Assembly: GCA_020974905.1 (NCBI GenBank)
Contig: CP087563.1
Location: 1,984,001-2,048,000 of the forward strand
DNA length: 64,000 nt
Source: Planctomycetes bacterium syqfu
GTDB taxonomy: Bacteria; Planctomycetota; Phycisphaerae; Phycisphaerales; Phycisphaeraceae
Direction: 5' to 3'
Both the position numbers and the translations under genes were made by a program. Below are positions 41,591 through 49,584 of this stretch, one piece after another (within the stretch, counting starts at the first letter, position 1; every line of letters begins with the position of its first letter). The notes beneath the pieces are model-generated. The model was given only the letters and a program-made list of their open reading frames with translations, had not been told where the DNA came from and ran no database searches.

Positions 41591-42196
41591 ATGTGGAAAA
41601 CACTTAACAGTCCCATTGTGGTTGTCATTGTTGGAGTTGTTTTGTTAGCCGTGGTGATGCAGATGCGTAAGCCGCGTCTGGCTGGTGAGATTCGCGGGGT
41701 GTATGAGGAGTTGATGCACATTGCTGAAGATGGTGCATCGGATGCTCAGAAGACCAAGGCGATTCAGGACTTTGCCCAGGAGATTGCCAAGCAGATGCGT
41801 GAAGGTTTTTCTGCGGGTTTTAAAGCGGCTACCGATGAAAAGGAAAACAAGGATGTTGCGTTTCTGGCGGTTCAGGAAAAGCTTCAAATCCAGGGGCTCA
41901 AGTCCGTGCCTTCACAATGGGGTAATCGTCAGCGTCACCTTGGCACGTTGATCAACAACTCCGACAAGCCCATTGGTCAGATTCATCTGCATGTGACTTA
42001 CAAGCGTGACGGTGAGTTGATTGACGTCGAGAACAAGTGGCTCAATGACATCAAGATTCTCAAGCCCGGCCAATCCTTCGCCTTTGAGATTGAACGCAGC
42101 CTGCCACGTGAACTCAAGGCAGAGGAACTTGAGGCGTTCACCGCGGACTCAGTGGACGTGATGGTCTCTGGATTCGATATCAAAAAGCTTGATTAA
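41591..42196 (+). CDS. Membrane-anchored hypothetical protein
   Basis: A 201-residue protein with one N-terminal membrane helix (SPIVVVIVGVVLLAVVMQM, residues 6-24) and a soluble C-terminal domain. Helical segments (residues 40-85) are followed by a beta-rich part (GQIHLHVTYKRDGELID, FAFEIERSLP) that resembles FxLYD or DUF-type immunoglobulin-like folds. GGAG eight bases before the ATG at 41591 sets the start over a TTG six codons upstream. No family was named with confidence. It is on the same strand as the next gene, 167 bases away, but not clearly coupled. Confidence 0.68.
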   Translation: MWKTLNSPIVVVIVGVVLLAVVMQMRKPRLAGEIRGVYEELMHIAEDGASDAQKTKAIQDFAQEIAKQMREGFSAGFKAATDEKENKDVAFLAVQEKLQIQGLKSVPSQWGNRQRHLGTLINNSDKPIGQIHLHVTYKRDGELIDVENKWLNDIKILKPGQSFAFEIERSLPRELKAEELEAFTADSVDVMVSGFDIKKLD

Positions 42197-42363
42197 GACA
42201 GCGATTGGCTTATCGGACAACTGGACGAAGTATCGGCTGTCAAGGACGATTCAACGCGTCCTGATAACCTGACGCCATGGATGAATTGCTGCAAATTCAC
42301 CCTGTCATATCCACATTCAAAGCAATGTCACTGTCCTATTGAGCCGACATTGAACAAGTCCAA

Positions 42364-42891
42364 ATGTTTTCTCGAGGACCTGGCAGTACGATGAATCGGC
42401 TACGACGCTATCAATTCATGGGTCGGTGGACCCTCCGAGCGGTTCTTTTCGGCGGGATACTTTTGGTCTGTTCATTTGTTTTCGACTGGGATTACTACGA
42501 AAGCATCCATGCCTTTCTGGATGAACTTGATCACTTTGAATTGGACGAGATTTTGCTCATGGGCGGTCCGGTCGTGGTGGGAGTTCTGCTGGATATTGTT
42601 CGTGCTAAGAATCTCAAGCAGCAGCAGGTCAAACTTTACGAACAGCATCTGGAAACACTCGGTCAGACCCTGCACAATGCCCAGGACATCATTAATAATT
42701 TCCTCAACAGCATCCAACTCTACATTCTCAAAGCCAATGACCAGAAGCTGGACCCGGAGGACATCACCAAACTTGAATCGCTCATCGAACAGACCACCCA
42801 GCGACTCAATCACCTTGAACAACCCCTGCTCGAAAAGAACCAACAGCCTCCCAAAGCGTCCGAAGCGAATCATGAGCAACCGCTGGCATGA
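42364..42891 (+). CDS. Two-span membrane protein with kinase-dimerisation-like helices, hypothetical
   Basis: A 175-residue protein. Two membrane helices (residues ~24-41 and ~66-80, around VVVGVLLDIVRA) precede a helical C-terminal half, LKQQQVKLYEQHLETLGQTL then AQDIINNFLNSIQLYIL and LESLIEQTTQRLNHLEQ. This layout resembles the dimerisation helices of sensor kinases (INNFLN in place of a His-containing box), but no His box and no ATPase domain are present. The ATG at 42364 or codon 10 at 42391 could be the start. It may act as a sensor-like partner or be unrelated. It is followed by the ~133-base TIR element. Confidence 0.6.
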   Translation: MFSRGPGSTMNRLRRYQFMGRWTLRAVLFGGILLVCSFVFDWDYYESIHAFLDELDHFELDEILLMGGPVVVGVLLDIVRAKNLKQQQVKLYEQHLETLGQTLHNAQDIINNFLNSIQLYILKANDQKLDPEDITKLESLIEQTTQRLNHLEQPLLEKNQQPPKASEANHEQPLA

Positions 42892-42910
42892 TCCCGTACC
42901 AAAGCCTTTA

Positions 42911-43042
42911 TTGCATTTTTCACTCAAGTATCGCGTCGACGTGTGACGCGCGAGCTGTCAGCTCGCGGTTATTGAATTGTTTTTTATCGAAGACGCCCGC
43001 AGACATGAGCGCGTCAGATGCTACATTTGAGTGAAAATGGAC
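42911..43042. mobile_element. MITE-like terminal-inverted-repeat element, copy 1
   Basis: TTGCATTTTTCACTCAA at the left end and its near-reverse complement TTTGAGTGAAAATGGAC at the right end flank ~100 bases containing GAGCTGTCAGCTC and GCGTC/GACGC palindromes. TA lies directly outside both ends, as in IS630/mariner-type insertions. A close copy in the same orientation lies at 47831-47964. There is no coding capacity. Confidence 0.8.
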
Positions 43043-43156
43043 TAGAGATGACATCATCAAAAAAAGCATCTCAACTGAGCTTTCACGTTTTGTAGGGTTT
43101 GAAAACAATACAAAAACAAGCCGTTACGGCGACTTTCAGACCATTCCAATACAAAC

Positions 43157-43184
43157 GTTAAGCACTGTTATTAATTAACTTAAC
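43157..43184. promoter_or_regulatory. Candidate operator of the GntR gene
   Basis: GTTAAG and CTTAAC are separated by 16 bases in the AT-rich region ~80 bases before the GntR start. GntR proteins bind such paired half-sites; autoregulation is inferred. Confidence 0.35.
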
Positions 43185-43261
43185 AAGAATTTATATCGAC
43201 TACATCTTTTTTATATCTCACAGCTTGACTTTCATATCAAACAGGCATTGAATTGAATGAT

Positions 43262-44380
43262 ATGAAACCGATCGAGAGCAATACCAAATCCCGATATCAG
43301 CAAATTGCTGACGAACTCAGACTTCAGATTATTCAGGGACAAACAGGTCCCGGGGAGAAGTTGCCAACGTTTGATGATTTGGTCACGATGTTCGACACCA
43401 GCCGATCGATTGTGCAGATGGCGATTGGCCAGTTACGCGATCAGGGGTTTGTGCGATCAGACGGCCGTCGGGGAATGTTCGTCGCGGACTATCCGCCGCA
43501 CTTGTATCGGTATGGGATCCTCTTTCCCGGGCATCCGGGTGATGCATACTGGTCACGCTTTAACAACTCACTGACACAGGAAGCAGCAAGGTTACAGTCT
43601 CAGACACCGGGCTATCGTTTTGAGTGTTATTACGATTTAAACAAGAACGAATCAGCCAGTCTCAACCAGTTGCTCGAAGATGCAGCCAATCACACCCTTG
43701 CCGGGATCATTGAGATGCCCTTCTGCGATCATGTCCTTGAGCATCCAACCATCAAACACAGCGGCATTCCCATTCTCTATCTCTTTGGACCTGAGGATTC
43801 GGACCGTCTGCCATCGTTGACGACGGATCATCACAGTTTTCTGGTAGACAACGTGATGCCCAAGCTCATTGATATGGGCGCCCAGAACGTAGCAACCGTC
43901 AGTCTTGCAGACCATCCCAATCCCAACATGCTATCCCTGATCCAGAATGCCGGCCTGTATTCAAAACGTTCATGGATTCAATATGTCAGCCGCGATCACA
44001 CGGAGACCATTCGCCGGATCGTCTGGTTGCTCTTTGACGAGGATGCCAATGTCCGTCCTGATAGTTTGCTCGTTCTCGATGACAACCTGCTTGAACATGT
44101 GATGATGGGCTTGGCCGACTGCAATCTCCAGGCAGGGCGCGATGTGTTTGTGTTTTCTCAAAACAACTGGCCATGTGACACACCACGGATGTGGCCGATT
44201 CAACGTTTCGGCGTCCATACCGGTCAACTACTCATCAGCGCCTGTCGTCTGATTGAAAAAATGCGCGACAACCAACCCATCGAACGGTATCAGAGCATGC
44301 CATCCTGGTTGGAGCAGGATATCCCACAATATCCGGGTTTTGATGATCCCTTGCCGGATCTGATTCATTACGAATTTTAA
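43262..44380 (+). CDS. GntR-family transcriptional regulator with LacI-type effector domain
   Basis: A 372-residue regulator. Residues ~8-75 are a GntR winged helix (RYQQIADELRLQII, GEKLPTFDDLVTMFDTSRSI, QLRDQGFVRSDGRRGMFV). The rest is a periplasmic-binding-like domain (YRYGILFPG, IIEMPFCD, IPILYLFGPED, VMPKLIDMGAQNVATVSLAD, LLVLDDNLLEHVMMGL). This combination is that of AraR-type regulators. An ATG at 43262 or TTG three codons earlier may be the start; neither has a clear ribosome site. It is the first gene of a GntR-pseudopilin-GH5 run and probably controls that run in response to a sugar. Confidence 0.9.
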   Translation: MKPIESNTKSRYQQIADELRLQIIQGQTGPGEKLPTFDDLVTMFDTSRSIVQMAIGQLRDQGFVRSDGRRGMFVADYPPHLYRYGILFPGHPGDAYWSRFNNSLTQEAARLQSQTPGYRFECYYDLNKNESASLNQLLEDAANHTLAGIIEMPFCDHVLEHPTIKHSGIPILYLFGPEDSDRLPSLTTDHHSFLVDNVMPKLIDMGAQNVATVSLADHPNPNMLSLIQNAGLYSKRSWIQYVSRDHTETIRRIVWLLFDEDANVRPDSLLVLDDNLLEHVMMGLADCNLQAGRDVFVFSQNNWPCDTPRMWPIQRFGVHTGQLLISACRLIEKMRDNQPIERYQSMPSWLEQDIPQYPGFDDPLPDLIHYEF

Positions 44381-44436
44381 GCACCTTGCTCGGTATCACT
44401 ACAGGCAACCACACAACGTACGTAAGGAGCATTGAC

Positions 44437-45093
44437 ATGTCATGTCAGACCCATCAGCATCGCGGCTTCACACTCATTGAGCTGTTGGTGGTAATCTCCA
44501 TCATCTCGTTACTCATTGCCATCCTGCTCCCCGCATTGGGTAAGGCTCGCAAAGCTGCACAGACTGCCAACTGCATGTCCCGTCAGCGTCAAAGCGTGCA
44601 AATGCTCATGCAGTACAACATCGACTTTATGGACGGTGATACGTGGTTACCCGGTGTTGATAAATTTGATGGTGGTAGTCGCTACTGGTCCCAACGCATC
44701 ATCCAGGCAGGCTATGTCAAAACCATCACGATTCTGCAGTGTCCCAGTTGGAACAATGAAAACACGGCAGGCGGTATCTACAAACCGGCTTTTGGTGTGC
44801 GTGAACGCCCCAACTGGAGCGTCGGTTCTTACACGCCTTATACCGTCGATCCCCCTGCCAGCAACTTCCCGGTCGGTGGTGATTCAATTGAAATCAAAAC
44901 CAACTACGACACGGGTTACCCACAGAACGGTCGCCTTGATGGCAACCTGACACAAATCCATTTACGACATAACCAAAATGCCAACATCTTCTTCGGCGAT
45001 GGCCATGTGACGACTATGAGTTACGAAGCCTTGCTCGATCTGTCGCCCAACTCCGCGATGTTTATGTTTCGCGCCCCGGTTTACTATCCGTAA
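44437..45093 (+). CDS. Prepilin-like H-X9-DG protein (pseudopilin)
   Basis: A 218-residue protein with the class III signal [21 protein letters not shown] (Gly at -1, Glu at +5). A long N-terminal helix follows, ending ALGKARKAAQTANCM. The C-terminal motif RHNQNANIFFGDGHV is an exact H-X9-DG. The protein is shorter than its relatives here. AAGGAG eight bases before the ATG at 44437 supports this start over one 17 codons upstream. It lies 56 bases after the GntR gene and 48 bases before a secreted GH5 enzyme, so it belongs to that run. It is probably a substrate of the prepilin peptidase and a type II-like secretion system. Confidence 0.92.
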   Translation: MSCQTHQHRGFTLIELLVVISIISLLIAILLPALGKARKAAQTANCMSRQRQSVQMLMQYNIDFMDGDTWLPGVDKFDGGSRYWSQRIIQAGYVKTITILQCPSWNNENTAGGIYKPAFGVRERPNWSVGSYTPYTVDPPASNFPVGGDSIEIKTNYDTGYPQNGRLDGNLTQIHLRHNQNANIFFGDGHVTTMSYEALLDLSPNSAMFMFRAPVYYP

Positions 45094-45141
45094 ATCAACA
45101 CACCATCAACCACATCACCCAATTGGAAGAATGAACCAAGT

Positions 45142-47751
45142 ATGAGCTTGATCATAAAAAAAACTGTCGTCTGCGTAAGTAGCTGTTTGATCCTGTTGAT
45201 GAACTTCTCGACCGTCTGCCAGGCACAAACCCATGCCGGCGACTTGACGCGCCATGTGCTTGAACTGTTCCCACAAGGCCCAATCGGTGGCGGTCTCACA
45301 CACTATGGCAATAACATTGCCAAAGGGATCAATCTTGATGGTCAACGCGGCATCCAATTTCAGCAGGTCCATGGCAAAGGTCACTGGATGGTGCGCTGGT
45401 TCCCCAATCACAATCCACTGAAGCTTTCGTCTTTGTCGACCACGGATCATCTCTCGATCCAAATCGTCTTGCGCTCTGAATCTGATGTGACCACCACGTT
45501 CAATGTGGACTGGAAAATGGATCAACGCAAACCCGGTCGTCTCATTGCAAGCAGCAAGGCCATCCCACTTAAAGCTGATCAATGGCAAACCATCGACATC
45601 CCCCTGCCCCCCGCTGAACCCGACAGCAACCTCAAAGGCCTGTTCATTCAAGCTCAACAAGAAGGCACTTACGATATCCGTAGCATTCACATCGTCGCTG
45701 CCAGTCCAATCCAACTCAATCCCATCGCGCGGGATGTCCTGCTAAACAATCCCCAGGCGAGTATCACTGGCAAAGTGTCTACAGGCATCAAACAAGTCCA
45801 ACTCAACATACGAATGGACGAAGCAGATGGCGAGCATCTCGCTGTCACCCAAACGTTAACTGTCAGCAAAACAGGGCAGTTTCAATACACACTCAATGCC
45901 AACCAACTTAAAACAGGCAAACTCTATCACGTCCAATGTCAACCTGTCGGCGTGTCAGAAACCATCGTCAGCCAGCCTGTCTTTGCCTACTATCAATTCG
46001 TCGGCAAGCAACTTCCCCCCGTTCACGTTAAACATGGCAAACTCACGGTCAATGACAAACCCTTCGCATTCGTCGGCACCAATTACACCAAGTTCCAACT
46101 CGGGCTCTCCGTTCGCAGCGATTTTGAAATGCTCAACCGGCATCTGCTTGAACTCAATGACTGGGGTGTTCAAACCATTCGTATCCCCATTAATCTCGGT
46201 CTGATTCAAGTCGCGTCGGGCATCTTCCCCGATGACCCGCAGTGGAAAGAAATCATGCACCAACATCAACTGGACGCCCGCTTTTTCCAGGCGTTGGAAT
46301 ATTGCATCAACATGGCAGGTGAACTGGGCATTTACAGCATCATCGACTGGCATGGCTATGCCAACAACCCCTACCGTTATTTCCTGGGTGGCATGCCTTC
46401 GGATCGTGAAAAAGGCTTACCCGGCAAGGCCATCGCCTGGCTCGCTCCTGACGACAAAACGCGCGTCCCCTTTGAGTGGGCAAAGCCCCTTCATCGCAAA
46501 GCCTTGCTCGATTCGCATGACTGGATTACGCGATATTTCAAAGGCAATACCAACATCATGGGGATTGAAGTGCCCTTTAACGAACCGCATGATGCCTATG
46601 CCGCCGTCGAAGCCAATTGGCGTGAAATGACAGCGGCATGCAGCCGTGCGGTGAAGTTGGCTGATCCTGATCGTCTGACTTTTTTCATGGGTAGTTCCTA
46701 CAGTCATGACAATGCCACCGCAGCAGGAACATGGCTCAAACCGGACATGGCGGATGGCAGTGGTAATCACTTTTACTTTGCCAATGGTCCCGTGGCACTG
46801 CGTCCTGAAGCGTCCAAACACAAACACCCCTGGCTGGTCCGGGATGTCGATCAGACATTTAAAATCGCATCCACCGCCGTCCTGCTTCCCTATGCCACGC
46901 AGGCCTATCCGCAGTACAACGGTGAAGACGGCAATCACGGGTTTGCAGACTTGCTGCCTGACATGCAACCTGGTGATGCGGCCAAGCAGATGATCGAAGC
47001 AGGTATGTTCCGAAACTGGGCCAGCGGTCAAGCCGGTTGGTTACTCTGGACGATGCATCAGACCAAGCATTTTAAAATGTTCCATGATGTGTATGCTCAG
47101 CTATTCAAGAAATTTTCCCCGCTTTACGCAGCAGGTCCAGTGGACTGGTCGCAAGCCGATTTACTTTTCATCCAGAATCCGGCAGCAGACAAAATTGCCA
47201 ACGGTCACAACTTCAGTTGCGTCCCCATTGCCAACCTGATGCTTGATCTGCATCTTGATCCTGCACATTACATGACCGATGACCAATTCCTGAGTATCGG
47301 CGTGGCTCGTTATGCAAAAGGTCTGGAACAGGTGCAGGAAGGCGCCCGTGATCTGTCCTACAAGGCTGTCGTCCTGGACACACGCAACTGCGACCAACGT
47401 GTCATCAAGATGGTCAGCAAGATGAAAATCCCAACGCTCATCACCGATGACGTCAGTAAGGTGACCAAAGAACAGTTGGCCAAGTTCCTCGGTGATGCAG
47501 GCATCGCAACCGACACACAAACCCCCGAGAGTGTGCACTGGACCACCGGCCCGGAACATGTGGTGATTTATAACCATACTGGCAAGCCTGTCACCGCCAA
47601 CGCCTTCCCCCGCGTTAAACGTGACAGTCAATTCAAACTTGTTACCGCAGATGGCAAAGCTGTCTTCACTGGCACCAGCAGTCAATTGCAAAGCGACGGC
47701 GTTGCTGTAAGCATCGAACCACGCACTGCGTTGATTCTGAAAATCCAGTAA
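45142..47751 (+). CDS. Secreted GH5-like glycoside hydrolase, 869 residues
   Basis: The signal peptide covers residues 1-29 (LILLMNFSTVCQAQ). Residues ~30-190 form a carbohydrate-binding-like sandwich (ISLDWKMD-type strands), residues ~190-290 a second beta domain, and the catalytic (alpha/beta)8 barrel runs from about 300 to 640. Barrel motifs: TNYTKFQLGLS, WGVQTIRIPI, YSIIDWHGYANN, IMGIEVPFNEPHD (acid/base Glu) and QYNGEDGNHGF (likely nucleophile Glu). The last ~220 residues include a beta sandwich (VVIYNHTGKPVTAN). The substrate is unknown; beta-glucan, mannan or similar is expected. It ends in a strong terminator, then a TIR element. Confidence 0.85.
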   Translation: MSLIIKKTVVCVSSCLILLMNFSTVCQAQTHAGDLTRHVLELFPQGPIGGGLTHYGNNIAKGINLDGQRGIQFQQVHGKGHWMVRWFPNHNPLKLSSLSTTDHLSIQIVLRSESDVTTTFNVDWKMDQRKPGRLIASSKAIPLKADQWQTIDIPLPPAEPDSNLKGLFIQAQQEGTYDIRSIHIVAASPIQLNPIARDVLLNNPQASITGKVSTGIKQVQLNIRMDEADGEHLAVTQTLTVSKTGQFQYTLNANQLKTGKLYHVQCQPVGVSETIVSQPVFAYYQFVGKQLPPVHVKHGKLTVNDKPFAFVGTNYTKFQLGLSVRSDFEMLNRHLLELNDWGVQTIRIPINLGLIQVASGIFPDDPQWKEIMHQHQLDARFFQALEYCINMAGELGIYSIIDWHGYANNPYRYFLGGMPSDREKGLPGKAIAWLAPDDKTRVPFEWAKPLHRKALLDSHDWITRYFKGNTNIMGIEVPFNEPHDAYAAVEANWREMTAACSRAVKLADPDRLTFFMGSSYSHDNATAAGTWLKPDMADGSGNHFYFANGPVALRPEASKHKHPWLVRDVDQTFKIASTAVLLPYATQAYPQYNGEDGNHGFADLLPDMQPGDAAKQMIEAGMFRNWASGQAGWLLWTMHQTKHFKMFHDVYAQLFKKFSPLYAAGPVDWSQADLLFIQNPAADKIANGHNFSCVPIANLMLDLHLDPAHYMTDDQFLSIGVARYAKGLEQVQEGARDLSYKAVVLDTRNCDQRVIKMVSKMKIPTLITDDVSKVTKEQLAKFLGDAGIATDTQTPESVHWTTGPEHVVIYNHTGKPVTANAFPRVKRDSQFKLVTADGKAVFTGTSSQLQSDGVAVSIEPRTALILKIQ

Positions 47752-47783
47752 TACACAACATCGAATAACGCATCCGCACAACG

Positions 47784-47817
47784 GGCACCGGATTCACATC
47801 CGGTGCTCTTTTTTTGT
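47784..47817 (+). terminator. Rho-independent terminator of the GntR-pseudopilin-GH5 run
   Basis: The stem GCACCGGAT/ATCCGGTGC with a four-base loop and a TTTTTTT tail lies 33 bases after the GH5 stop codon. Confidence 0.9.
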
Positions 47818-47830
47818 GAGATAATGGCTA

Positions 47831-47964
47831 TTGCATTTTTCACTCAAGTGTCGCGTCGAGGGGTGACGCGTGCGCTGTCAACTCGCGACTATTGAATTGG
47901 TTTTTCATTAAAGACGCACACAGACATGATCGCGTCAGACGCTGCATTTGAGTGAAAAATGCAC
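47831..47964. mobile_element. MITE-like terminal-inverted-repeat element, copy 2
   Basis: TGCATTTTTCACTCAA at the left and TTGAGTGAAAAATGCA at the right are perfect inverted copies. The inside matches the copy at 42911-43042 over its whole length with scattered changes, roughly 85 percent identical by eye. TA flanks both ends. The two copies bracket the GntR-pseudopilin-GH5 module in the same direction. Confidence 0.85.
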
Positions 47965-48002
47965 TAAAAACACCGGTATTTGTGTGGCAAATAACACGCT
48001 CT

Positions 48003-48086
48003 GTCATTCCCGCGCAGGCGGGAATCCAGTGGCATGCAGTTGAAGCTTGCAGATTCCACTAGACTCCCGCCTGCGCGGGAGTGACG
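48003..48086. repeat. REPIN-like repeat, copy 3
   Basis: GTCATTCCCGCGCAGGCGGG and CTCCCGCCTGCGCGGGAGTGAC face each other around AATCCAGTGGCATGCAGT. It is a well-preserved copy next to the TIR element and 36 bases before the end of the beta-propeller gene. Confidence 0.88.
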
Positions 48087-48121
48087 AATAAAAACAAGTG
48101 CTTCGGAAAAATGTATGAGCC

Positions 48122-49324
48122 TTAAAACGTCACAGCGACATGTTCGATGAGTGTGCCTTTGGCCAGTTCACGGTCGTTACCCTCAGCATCATGGTAGACG
48201 ACTTTGAGACCGTCGGTGTAGACGTAGCTACCATCGGAGCAGACGTCGAAACTCAGAACGCGATCCTGTAAAACGGTCTGATTACCAGAAGCATCCTGCT
48301 TGACCAACTCCCAATCCTTGGGGGCAAGAACGGAGGCGGTGTCGCGTTTGGCTTTGTCTTCCTGTTGCATTTCAAGGAGTCGGCCGGCAACGAGCATCCG
48401 TCGGACATCCGGGCCTTTCTTGCGGAGTCCGCCTGCTGCACTGAGATGTTTGCCGGTGACGAAATGGCTGATGGTGTCGAGCAACCAGTACAGTGTCACA
48501 CACAGACGAACGGGAAAGAGCAGGATGTCCTTGAGGATTTGCCAGGGTGAAATGCGTGTGCGGTTATCGATGGATTTGTAGGGTCGACGGATGAAATAGA
48601 GTGTGCCATCGGAGAGCATTCTCGGGTGGAAGCAGTCGTACCCGTCCTCTTCGACGAGGGTTTCGAGTTTGTTTTCATCCATGTCGATGGACTTGATGGC
48701 ATAGGGACTCATGTCCACGGGGAAGCCATGTTCGTCACGCGCGATGCCTGCAGATTGGTAGACGAAAGTCCGGCCTTTACCCCGGACCCAACGCGGTGCA
48801 TCATCGTAGGAGTCGCCTTCGGTGCACTCTGCCATCTTCCCACCTGAAGCGCGCATGGTGACGAGGTTGGCTGAGCCGTCTTCGTAACCGATGCTGCAGA
48901 CTGCAAGGTCTTCATCGGGATGGACCGCCATTTGTCGGATCTGGAGATTTTGTTTGTGCGCGATACGGTCTTCGGAATCGGACTTGAGGTTGTAGCGGAA
49001 GACCCCGCCGATGGTCTGAGTGTTCAATGCGTAGAAAATCTCGCCGGACTGCTGGCCGATGCACACAGCGGAGATATTTTCCATGCGCGTGTTGCCCGCC
49101 AACGCCGCACCACGGACCTGTGCGATGGCCTGCCAATCCTGCTGGGCGGTGACGTTCCACATCATGCCCTGGCTTTTCCAACTTGAGCGTTGATTGTCAC
49201 GATTGCGACGATCAAGCAACTCCTGGAGGAAGTGGCTTTGGATGAGTTTGACATCTTTCCCGGAAGGTTTGTGATAAAGCTTACCTTCGGCCAGATACGC
49301 TATTTCAGGATCAGGCGTAGACAT
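48122..49324 (-). CDS. Beta-propeller-like hypothetical protein, TolB/WD40-type
   Basis: A 400-residue protein without a signal peptide. Repeated strands of the form EIFYALNTQTIGGVFRYNL, QIRQMAVHPDEDLAVCSIGY, TLYFIRRPYKS and VYTDGLKVVYHDAEG suggest a beta-propeller of the TolB kind. One insert (residues ~268-295) contains a hydrophobic stretch LFPVRLCVTLYWLLDTISHF that could touch the membrane. No ribosome site precedes the ATG; instead TATAAT lies seven bases upstream, so the mRNA may be leaderless. The function is unknown; such propellers often report on or bind protein partners. Confidence 0.6.
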   Translation of the reverse strand: MSTPDPEIAYLAEGKLYHKPSGKDVKLIQSHFLQELLDRRNRDNQRSSWKSQGMMWNVTAQQDWQAIAQVRGAALAGNTRMENISAVCIGQQSGEIFYALNTQTIGGVFRYNLKSDSEDRIAHKQNLQIRQMAVHPDEDLAVCSIGYEDGSANLVTMRASGGKMAECTEGDSYDDAPRWVRGKGRTFVYQSAGIARDEHGFPVDMSPYAIKSIDMDENKLETLVEEDGYDCFHPRMLSDGTLYFIRRPYKSIDNRTRISPWQILKDILLFPVRLCVTLYWLLDTISHFVTGKHLSAAGGLRKKGPDVRRMLVAGRLLEMQQEDKAKRDTASVLAPKDWELVKQDASGNQTVLQDRVLSFDVCSDGSYVYTDGLKVVYHDAEGNDRELAKGTLIEHVAVTF

Positions 49325-49405
49325 GGTTGAGATTATAGCGTTGATTGATGCGATGGTGTTTTGGGTTTGCTACAGATTTACATCTGGCCGTGTTCAAGAC
49401 AATGT

Positions 49406-49551
49406 AACCACAGATGAACACAGATAAAGACAGCGTTGATTAACAGACTGGAGGTATTGCCTGTCCTTGAAATCAATCACAGTGTAGACACAAAAAAACA
49501 CAGACACTCCCTATTGGAAACATCTGTGTTTATCTGTGTTCATCTGTGGTT
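49406..49551. repeat. Inverted repeat with ACCACAGATGAACACAGAT arms
   Basis: The left arm AACCACAGATGAACACAGAT (49406-49425, continuing to 49433) and its reverse complement at 49524-49551 can pair into a long hairpin with a ~90-base loop. The gap around it (49325-49584) has no gene. The hairpin could also end the oxidoreductase transcript from the right, although no T-run follows the stem. Confidence 0.85.
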
Positions 49552-49584
49552 AACTGTCTTTAAACCAACAATCGAGATGATTCA

